DNA of 56,641 bases from Emergencia sp. (GTDB taxonomy: Bacteria > Bacillota > Clostridia > Peptostreptococcales > Anaerovoracaceae), in assembly GCA_022767345.1 (NCBI GenBank), contig JALEOD010000012.1:1-56641 (forward strand), given 5' to 3'. Below are positions 50,919 through 56,641 of this stretch, piece by piece. How positions within the stretch are numbered: position 1 is the first letter of the stretch; each line of letters opens with the position of its first letter. The position numbers were made by a program, and so were the translations under genes. The notes beneath the pieces are model-generated. The model was not told where the DNA came from. It ran no database searches and saw only the letters and a list, made by a program, of their open reading frames with translations.

Positions 50919-51668
50919 TTGATATTGAAAAAGGGAGTGGCCGTTCTTTTACTGCTTGCATTTGTCTGTCTGAGTCCGGGATACAGTAAGATGGCTGAAA
51001 CGGCGGGAAAGATGAAAGCCCCTGTGACTTTAGTACTGGATGCAGGACACGGCGGAATGGACGGCGGCGCTATCGGCAGCGATGGAACCAAAGAACAGAA
51101 GATAAACTTAGATATCGTAAAGGCTATGGAGGAAGAGGCGGGAAACTATGGCATGCAGGTGGTTTTAACCAGGAAAACAGAAGATGGACTTGTAGAGGAA
51201 GATGCGGGCAAATGGACAAAGGTGGGAGACCTGAAAGTCCGAAGGAAAGTCATCGAGGAGACTTCTCCCGATATGACAATCAGCGTGCATCTCAACAGTT
51301 TTCCGTCAGATACCAGCGTCCATGGGGCACAGGTATTTTATCCGAAAGAGGCAGAGTCTGTGCTGCAGGAGGAAAGCAAAGAGATTGCAGAAAAGATACA
51401 GGACAGTCTGAAGGAAAAGCTGGGAGACGGTGCTGACAGAATTGTGCTTCCCAAAAGCGGGATGTATTTATTTCGAGAGGCGGAGCACCCGATGATTCTG
51501 GTGGAATGTGGATTTTTATCTAACCCGGAGGATTTGGGAAATTTGAAAACGCAAGGGTATCAGCAAAAAATAGCAGAAGGCATCATAGGCGCGGTAGCAG
51601 AATATTTTCATTTATCTGTACAGAAAAACAAAAGAACAAAGGTTGTAGACAGTCGAACAAATCCGTGA
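50919..51668 (+). CDS. cwlD: N-acetylmuramoyl-L-alanine amidase, CwlD-like
   Basis: The 249-residue exported amidase of the Amidase_3 family cleaves the amide between MurNAc and the peptide. A signal anchor (GVAVLLLLAFVCLSPGY) is at the N-terminus. Zinc ligands appear in LDAGHGGMDGGAI, the following glutamate segment and ISVHLNSFP; the catalytic glutamate is in ILVECGFLSNPEDL. The domain and size match CwlD, which makes muramic-delta-lactam in spore cortex, so the host may sporulate. Start TTG 50919 is chosen because AAGGAGAG lies 7 bp upstream; TTG 50925 is possible, and no ATG is available. Confidence 0.87.
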   Translation: MILKKGVAVLLLLAFVCLSPGYSKMAETAGKMKAPVTLVLDAGHGGMDGGAIGSDGTKEQKINLDIVKAMEEEAGNYGMQVVLTRKTEDGLVEEDAGKWTKVGDLKVRRKVIEETSPDMTISVHLNSFPSDTSVHGAQVFYPKEAESVLQEESKEIAEKIQDSLKEKLGDGADRIVLPKSGMYLFREAEHPMILVECGFLSNPEDLGNLKTQGYQQKIAEGIIGAVAEYFHLSVQKNKRTKVVDSRTNP

Positions 51669-51687
51669 GGATAATTCATACAAAAAT

Positions 51688-51820
51688 TGTGGATAACTTC
51701 CTATTGACAAAATTGATATACATAAATTAGTGTTGAAAAATCAACGTTTAATCCATGGCAAATTATCCACAACCTAATGCGGGGAAAATTGTATACAATC
51801 AAGGTTATCCTTGTGGATAA
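51688..51820. promoter_or_regulatory. Cluster of three perfect DnaA boxes
   Basis: TTATCCACA or its complement occurs at 51688-51696, 51763-51771 and 51812-51820, with an imperfect box at 51805-51813. A small hairpin GTTGAAAAATCAAC lies between boxes 1 and 2. The 269-bp region contains no gene. It could be an origin-associated region, a DnaA-titration site or DnaA-controlled promoters. Confidence 0.6.
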
Positions 51821-51879
51821 GTCGTTGGAATGTCTGAATTTAAGGGAGTTCTCCTTGTTGAAAAATCTTCGGCAAAAAA

Positions 51880-51922
51880 AGAACACAGGTTGACATAAAA
51901 CTGCAGCCTGTGTTTTTTTATG
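51880..51922. terminator. Terminator between cwlD side and the unknown gene
   Basis: AACACAGG pairs with CCTGTGTT. T runs flank it on the plus side, and an A run on the left gives a T tail for the minus-strand gene. Confidence 0.65.
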
Positions 51923-51937
51923 AGTGCAAAATAGGGA

Positions 51938-53131
51938 TTAGATTTTATCATCGGAACTGCTCTGAATGATATCTACAAAGTTCTCAAAACGGTCCATACT
52001 GCTCTGAATGAACTCATAAAGAACTGGTTCCTGAAATTCATAGCGCTGGGTTGGTATCAGGCTTTTAGCGATGGAAGCACCTGCAAGATCCTGTTCCAGA
52101 AGGTAAATATCTTCCAGTGTATAAGCAGCGGCAATGAGCTGTCCTTCATCGGAAATGAAGTACATGCCCAGCACATCTTCGTTAAGCCGATATTCTTTTC
52201 GCGCGACATGTTTGTTGTCAGAATGAAAAATCATATATAGATTTCCGGTGTCATGGGGTGTTACCATTGCGGACATCGCCATTTTTGTGGTTTCTGAAGA
52301 AAAGGCATCGGGATTTTCCAGCATCTCATAGACGGTAACAAACTCGGAGCGGGACAGCAGCATGGCAGCTTCCATTGGAGAAATTTTCATGATACTGTTT
52401 CTTGTAAACCCGCAAACCATCAAGCCGGATAAAGTGATTTCGGTCAGTGCGATGTAATAGGAATTGTGAAATTCAATCAGGGACTGACACAGGTAAGTAT
52501 CCGGCGCTCCGGCAGGTTCTATGGTGTTCTTGCAAAAAGTTCCCGCGCCGTATTCCGGAAAAATGTCCAGCTGGGTTTTTCCATCTGTGAGAAAGGACGC
52601 CGCACTGAAATCTTTGCCGAAAATGCGCATGAGAAAATAGTTGATCACTTCGTAAGCATTTTCAGGACTGATGCACTGTTTCTGCATTAGAATGTAAAGG
52701 TCAGGTTCAGAAAGGGTGACCTTGTCTGACAAGAGAAATTCATATTCAGAGAGACCCTCCGGCAGAGGGATATTGTGCGCGCGATTAAAAGCGGCATATT
52801 CCTGCAGCAGGCAGCGTGCCTGCTCTTCGGTGATTGGAATTTTTCTGCCGCCGAGACCGCCAATCAGAGAACTTTCGATTTCAAAGACGCGTACTCTGTT
52901 TTCGCCCAGAACGCTGTGATAGGTTTCAAAACCGTATTCCTCAGCATCGAAATAAAAAAACTGATGGAGGTCTTTCTGGACAAAATTGTCTGGTAATTTA
53001 AAATGTATATACATACCCAGCACGCCCATCAGACGGGTATTGGTTACATAAGCTGATACAAATTCTTTTCTGCTGGTAGCGGCACTGTCGAGCAAGCCGC
53101 CGCGTAAAACTGTAAATTGATTCTTTTCCAA
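51938..53131 (-). CDS. Unrecognised conserved-looking cytosolic protein
   Basis: The 397-residue protein has no membrane segment, signal peptide or motif known to me. It begins MEKNQFTVLRGGLLDSAATS and contains FYFDAEEYGFETYHSVLGEN, a SLIGGLGGRKIPIT loop and a long helical middle. Composition and length are those of a genuine gene, and synonymous usage is like its neighbours. It is transcribed away from metK; the gap between holds the metK promoter and riboswitch. The ribosome binding site (AGGTGGACTT) is fair. I offer no function. Confidence 0.7.
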   Translation of the reverse strand: MEKNQFTVLRGGLLDSAATSRKEFVSAYVTNTRLMGVLGMYIHFKLPDNFVQKDLHQFFYFDAEEYGFETYHSVLGENRVRVFEIESSLIGGLGGRKIPITEEQARCLLQEYAAFNRAHNIPLPEGLSEYEFLLSDKVTLSEPDLYILMQKQCISPENAYEVINYFLMRIFGKDFSAASFLTDGKTQLDIFPEYGAGTFCKNTIEPAGAPDTYLCQSLIEFHNSYYIALTEITLSGLMVCGFTRNSIMKISPMEAAMLLSRSEFVTVYEMLENPDAFSSETTKMAMSAMVTPHDTGNLYMIFHSDNKHVARKEYRLNEDVLGMYFISDEGQLIAAAYTLEDIYLLEQDLAGASIAKSLIPTQRYEFQEPVLYEFIQSSMDRFENFVDIIQSSSDDKI

Positions 53132-53212
53132 AAGTCCACCTCAACAAGCTAAAATTTTTAAATGGTCCAATAAATAGAGTATATCCTATTTTGACAAAAA
53201 TACAATATGTCA

Positions 53213-53240
53213 TTGACAAAGATTTTTAAAAGAGTATAAT
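53213..53240 (+). promoter_or_regulatory. Promoter of metK
   Basis: TTGACA (53213-53218), 16 bp and TATAAT (53235-53240), about 10 bp before the riboswitch. Confidence 0.8.
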
Positions 53241-53249
53241 TTAGATGAT

Positions 53250-53425
53250 AATCCTTATCAAGAGCGGCTGAGGGAATAGGCCCTGCGAAGCCCGGCAACC
53301 TAGGTGCCAGCAAGACTGACAGAAAAGGTGCTAAATCCTACAGAATTATCTTATTCTGAAAGATGAGGAATGATGACCGATAATCAGACCTTTTCTTTCA
53401 TGCGAGAGGAAAGGTTTTTGTTTGG
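53250..53425 (+). promoter_or_regulatory. SAM-I riboswitch (S-box) with terminator
   Basis: The leader contains the S-box core: CTTATCAAGAGCGGCTGAGG, then CCTGCGAAGCCCGGCAACC, GGTGCTAAATCC and GAAAGATGAGG, the P1 strands being 53250-53259 and about 53362-53372. An expression platform follows: ACCTTTTCTT (53388-53397) pairs with GAGGAAAGGT and a T run. By family knowledge, bound S-adenosylmethionine allows the terminator to form and stops metK transcription. Confidence 0.95.
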
Positions 53426-53448
53426 TAATATTTGGGAGGAAATAAACT

Positions 53449-54630
53449 ATGAAGAAATTATTTACATCAGAATCCGTAACTGAAGGACATCCTGATAAAA
53501 TCTGCGACCAGATTTCTGACGCAATTCTGGATGCAATTATGGAACAGGATCCATATGGCAGGGTTGCCTGTGAGACGACAACGACTACAGGCTATGCCAT
53601 GGTTATGGGAGAAATCAGCACCAAGTGCTACATTGACATTCCGAAGATTGTCAGAAATGTCATTCTTGACATCGGTTATGACAGAGGCAAATACGGTTTT
53701 GACGGAAGCACCTGCGCAGTGCTGACTGCCATTGACGAGCAGTCCGGTGATATTGCAATGGGCGTTGATAAAGCGCTGGAATATAAGGACGGCACCCTTG
53801 ATGACCAGATTGACACCATCGGCGCAGGAGACCAGGGTATTATGTTTGGCTATGCCTGCAATGAAACTGCGGAATATATGCCTATGCCGATTCAGATGGC
53901 ACATGAGCTGGCGTTGCAGCTGACCAAAGTCAGAAAGGACGGCACTTTAAAATATCTGCGTCCTGACGGAAAAACCCAGGTGACTGTAGAATATGACGGA
54001 AATAAGGTAAAGAGAATCGACACTGTGCTGATTTCCACACAGCACGATCCAGAGGCAACGCAGGAACAGATTAGAAATGATCTGATTGAATACGTCATTA
54101 AGCCGATTATTCCTGCAGAACTTTTAGACGACGAAACCAAGTATTATGTAAATCCAACCGGCAGATTTGTCATCGGAGGACCTCACGGTGACTCGGGTCT
54201 CACCGGCAGAAAAATCATCGTCGATACCTACGGCGGCTATGCGCGCCACGGCGGCGGCGCTTTTTCCGGCAAAGACCCTACAAAGGTAGACCGCTCTGCT
54301 TCTTATGCGGCAAGATACGCGGCAAAGAATATAGTCGCTGCCGGTCTTGCTGACAAGTGTGAAATTCAGCTGGCTTATGCAATCGGTGTGGCAAAACCGG
54401 TATCTATCATGGTAGATACTTTCGGCACCGGAAAACTGACAGACGAAGAGATTGCTGATATCGTAAGCAAGCACTTCGACATGAGACCTGCTGCAATCAT
54501 TCGTGACCTCAATCTGCGCAGACCGATTTACAGACAGACTGCTGCTTACGGCCACTTTGGCAGAAAAGACGTGCAGCTGCCTTGGGAGGAACTGGACAAG
54601 GTTGAAGAACTGAAGGCTTACTTGAAATAA
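53449..54630 (+). CDS. metK: S-adenosylmethionine synthetase
   Basis: The 393-residue enzyme makes SAM from methionine and ATP. Signatures are [20 protein letters not shown] at the N-terminus, [12 protein letters not shown] near residue 125 and [20 protein letters not shown]-like sequence (here RSASYAARY) near 268. Length and motifs are standard and complete. The gene is controlled by the SAM-I riboswitch in front of it. SAM is also the cofactor of KamA, so SAM supply and lysine catabolism may be linked in demand, though regulation is separate. Confidence 0.98.
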   Translation: MKKLFTSESVTEGHPDKICDQISDAILDAIMEQDPYGRVACETTTTTGYAMVMGEISTKCYIDIPKIVRNVILDIGYDRGKYGFDGSTCAVLTAIDEQSGDIAMGVDKALEYKDGTLDDQIDTIGAGDQGIMFGYACNETAEYMPMPIQMAHELALQLTKVRKDGTLKYLRPDGKTQVTVEYDGNKVKRIDTVLISTQHDPEATQEQIRNDLIEYVIKPIIPAELLDDETKYYVNPTGRFVIGGPHGDSGLTGRKIIVDTYGGYARHGGGAFSGKDPTKVDRSASYAARYAAKNIVAAGLADKCEIQLAYAIGVAKPVSIMVDTFGTGKLTDEEIADIVSKHFDMRPAAIIRDLNLRRPIYRQTAAYGHFGRKDVQLPWEELDKVEELKAYLK

Positions 54631-54757
54631 GAGATAGTATTTAATTTTGTGTTATCGAAAAACTTAAATTTTGGAAATTGTTGCAGTGTTGACTTTTTCG
54701 CAGATTAAGACCATTAAAACAAAATAAGCAGTAACAAAGGAATATCCATGCTGTTTG

Positions 54758-54790
54758 AGGGTGAAAACACCGAGTGCTTTCACCCTTTTG
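54758..54790 (+). terminator. Terminator of metK
   Basis: AGGGTGAAA (54758-54766) pairs with TTTCACCCT (54778-54786), followed by TTTTG. Confidence 0.75.
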
Positions 54791-54880
54791 TCTATTCCAC
54801 AAATAAGCGCAGACCCATTCGTCAACGACAGATGGTTCTGCTGTTTATCCAATCGGAATTTGTTGCCAGGAGAGATTGTA

Positions 54881-55723
54881 ATGAGTGTGCGTATTATTGA
54901 TACATTGCAGAGTATTGATAAGTGCTTTATAGATACAGAATTTTGCAAAGAAAAATGGAATCAGTATATTAGTTATTACTTGCCGTATGCAAAAGAAATG
55001 ATTGAAAAAGACGGAGCGAAATATAATTTTGAGAAACAAGTTTTGCCTGTCTTAAATGCTGTTCATGATCAAAAGAAGGAAGTTATAAAACTGCATGAGT
55101 CATTCTTGTATTTGATGAACAATATCGAAGAAAAGATTAGACAAAAGCTTCAAACACCGATAGATGCCATTGTTGTTCTTTACATTGGATTGTGTAATGG
55201 TGCGGGATGGGTTGTATCATTTTCGGGCATGCCGCATATTCTTCTTGGAATAGAAAAAATCCTTGAACTGAATTGGCACAATGAAAATGAAATGAAGGGT
55301 TTAATCTATCATGAATTAGGACATGTTTGGCACAAACAGAACAGAACTGTTGCTTTTCCTTCACTTAACACACCAAAGGACAAGGCACTATGGCAGCTCT
55401 ATAGTGAAGGCGTTGCCATGTACTGTGAACAGCTGCTTTGCGATAACGACCAATTTTATCATCAAAATAAAGATGGTTGGTTGGTCTGGTGTAATGAAAA
55501 CAGAACTTTGCTGTTTGAGGAGTATATTCGGGTAATTGAAAACCAGGAGAATCACCAAAAATTTTTTGGCGATTGGTGTAGTTATCTTAATAAATCTGAT
55601 ATTGGTTATTATTTGGGTTGTGAACTTGTTAAGACAGCTTGTGAAACAAGAACAATATCTCAAGTTCTTAATCTGACTTTGAATGAAATCGAAGCAATAT
55701 TATATAAATGTATTCATAGATAA
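54881..55723 (+). CDS. Putative zinc metallopeptidase
   Basis: The 280-residue protein contains HELGH (residues about 144-148, in GLIYHELGHVWHKQN), the HExxH zinc motif. EGVAMYCEQLL about 40 residues later can supply the third ligand of a gluzincin-like site. No signal peptide is seen, so it is probably cytosolic. The fold resembles DUF2268/putative zinc protease families, but I cannot assign one. The ATG follows CAGGAGAGATTG. Its AT-rich base composition differs from the neighbouring metK, hinting at acquisition. Confidence 0.7.
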   Translation: MSVRIIDTLQSIDKCFIDTEFCKEKWNQYISYYLPYAKEMIEKDGAKYNFEKQVLPVLNAVHDQKKEVIKLHESFLYLMNNIEEKIRQKLQTPIDAIVVLYIGLCNGAGWVVSFSGMPHILLGIEKILELNWHNENEMKGLIYHELGHVWHKQNRTVAFPSLNTPKDKALWQLYSEGVAMYCEQLLCDNDQFYHQNKDGWLVWCNENRTLLFEEYIRVIENQENHQKFFGDWCSYLNKSDIGYYLGCELVKTACETRTISQVLNLTLNEIEAILYKCIHR

Positions 55724-55775
55724 AAAGAATATTCAAAGCCTAGAGATATCTCCGATTAGCTTTGGCGGTTGAAAG

Positions 55776-55830
55776 ATAATGCTGGCCCTGAAAAAGGTGA
55801 AGAGCATCATCGGGGTCGGTATTTTGTCAT
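55776..55830 (+). terminator. Terminator after metallopeptidase gene
   Basis: AATGCTGGCCCTGA pairs with TCGGGGTCGGTATT (several G-U pairs), followed by TTTTG. Confidence 0.6.
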
Positions 55831-55926
55831 TTGAAAAATAAAAATTGATTTTTTCATTTTCTTTTCATTTTTCGGCGGTATAGTAAAGCCATACTAAACA
55901 AGAATCTGATTTAGGAGGATAGAAAA

Positions 55927-56460
55927 ATGACAAAGAACAGAACTGGAAAAGTAATGTTAAGCATACTGCTTTCTTTATCGCTGGTAGTGACAGCTTTTGC
56001 ATATGCAGGTGCGGCAGGCGCTGCTGATGTAAACGCGGCGTCCAAGATTTCATGGAGTAAAGCCAAGGCGATATTTAAGGAAGAACTGCCGACAGGAGCG
56101 ACTGTAAAATATGTCCATTTGACCAGAGATGACGGCATGAGAGTTTATAAAGGTAAAGCCGTAAAGGGCAAGCATGTTTACTCTATCGAAATAGCGGCAT
56201 CTGACGGTACCATTTTAGAGAAGGATAAGGACAACGAGGGTTCCAGATACACCGCTTCTAAAGTTGGCGCTGTAAGCAAGACTACGATTAAAAATAAGAT
56301 AAAAGACAAGGTGCCCGGCGCTATTATCATTTACGTAAAACTGACCAGAGATGACGGCAGATATGTATATGAGGCAGAGGCCTATAAAGATGGCTATGAA
56401 TACGACTTTGAATATTCCAAGAGAGGATCACTCTTGGAGTATGAGAGGGATAAAGTGTAA
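55927..56460 (+). CDS. Secreted PepSY-repeat protein
   Basis: The 177-residue protein has a Sec signal peptide (MTKNRTGKVMLSILLSLSLV, cleavage probably after AGAAGAADVNA) and two PepSY-like repeats (residues about 40-100 and 108-175). Both begin with an SK/KIK helix and contain VKYVHLTRDDGMRVYKGKA or IIYVKLTRDDGRYVYEAEAY. PepSY domains bind or inhibit secreted peptidases. It could regulate extracellular proteolysis, which would suit an amino-acid fermenter. The ribosome binding site is TTAGGAGG. A near-perfect terminator follows at 56550-56597. Confidence 0.85.
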   Translation: MTKNRTGKVMLSILLSLSLVVTAFAYAGAAGAADVNAASKISWSKAKAIFKEELPTGATVKYVHLTRDDGMRVYKGKAVKGKHVYSIEIAASDGTILEKDKDNEGSRYTASKVGAVSKTTIKNKIKDKVPGAIIIYVKLTRDDGRYVYEAEAYKDGYEYDFEYSKRGSLLEYERDKV

Positions 56461-56549
56461 AGATTTAAAGTAATGTAAGGTGGAAAGAGACAGTGCAAAA
56501 GCCAATGTCATTAAGTTAAGCTGACATTGTGAAAGAGGCTTCCGACACA

Positions 56550-56597
56550 ATCAAAACGGATATATCATTGAGAAGTGGTATGTCCGTTTTTGTATGT
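56550..56597 (+). terminator. Terminator after the PepSY gene
   Basis: AAAACGGATATA pairs with TATGTCCGTTTT with a T tail. A second hairpin (CAATGTCA/TGACATTG, about 56501-56529) lies between the stop and this terminator. Confidence 0.7.
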
Positions 56598-56641
56598 TTT
56601 GAAGCATCAAAAGAGCACCTATGCTTACCATCATAGGCGAT

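Overview
The window looks like a chromosome segment of a strictly anaerobic, amino-acid-fermenting Gram-positive bacterium of the class Clostridia. The evidence is strong AGGAGG-type ribosome binding sites, TTGACA-17-TATAAT-like promoters, [FeFe]-hydrogenases, a flavodiiron protein with rubrerythrin, a complete Wadjet locus, and a near-complete lysine fermentation cluster. A family such as Anaerovoracaceae or Peptostreptococcales is plausible, but I cannot fix genus or species from sequence alone. No rRNA, tRNA or CRISPR array was seen. Region 1 (1-18 kb) is an accessory island. It holds a TnpV-like gene, an XRE regulator, a LytTR regulator cut by an in-frame stop, a GNAT acetyltransferase, a candidate small-peptide/antisense-RNA locus, an IS3-family transposase remnant, a zinc-finger/HTH/Panacea-type antitoxin with the wreck of a second copy, an ATPase fragment and an XRE gene broken by a one-base frameshift. 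These are followed by an intact four-gene Wadjet locus (jetABCD) with a tightly linked fifth gene, a DUF4869/P-loop pair, remnants of conjugative or phage-like genes, and a RelB/YoeB toxin-antitoxin pair. Region 2 (17.8-25.6 kb) is housekeeping and metabolic: rubrerythrin, a lipoprotein, a B3/B4-domain protein, GtrA, a class II aldolase and a degenerate paralogue, aldehyde dehydrogenase, glutaminase and a flavodiiron protein. Region 3 (25.7-34.6 kb) contains two consecutive, paralogous NADH-linked trimeric [FeFe]-hydrogenase operons (NuoE-like, NuoF-like, HydA), each behind its own near-consensus sigma-A promoter. Region 4 (35.0-49.6 kb) is the lysine fermentation cluster: kal (minus strand), a sigma-54 activator, two tandem kdd genes, kamA, kamB, kamC, kamD, kamE, a two-subunit CoA-transferase and an EamA-family transporter. 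It would convert L-lysine through beta-lysine, 3,5-diaminohexanoate and 3-keto-5-aminohexanoate to aminobutyryl-CoA and crotonyl-CoA, with AdoCbl, SAM and PLP chemistry. The 3-keto-5-aminohexanoate cleavage enzyme (kce) is not in the window. The hydrogenases and the CoA-transferase fit this redox metabolism. The most interesting system is the control of this cluster. The sigma-54 activator has, in place of a usual sensor domain, a degenerate copy of the pathway enzyme Kdd. An 18-bp operator, TGAAC-N7-GGTTC, occurs once between kal and the activator gene, twice before kdd1 and twice before kdd2. Textbook -24/-12 sigma-54 promoters precede kal and kdd1. This reads as an enzyme-derived metabolite sensor controlling the pathway it came from. 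Region 5 (49.6-56.6 kb) carries an AlaX-type editing protein, a CwlD-like amidase, a cluster of three perfect DnaA boxes, an unrecognised 397-residue protein, metK behind a SAM-I riboswitch, a putative zinc metallopeptidase and a secreted PepSY-repeat protein.
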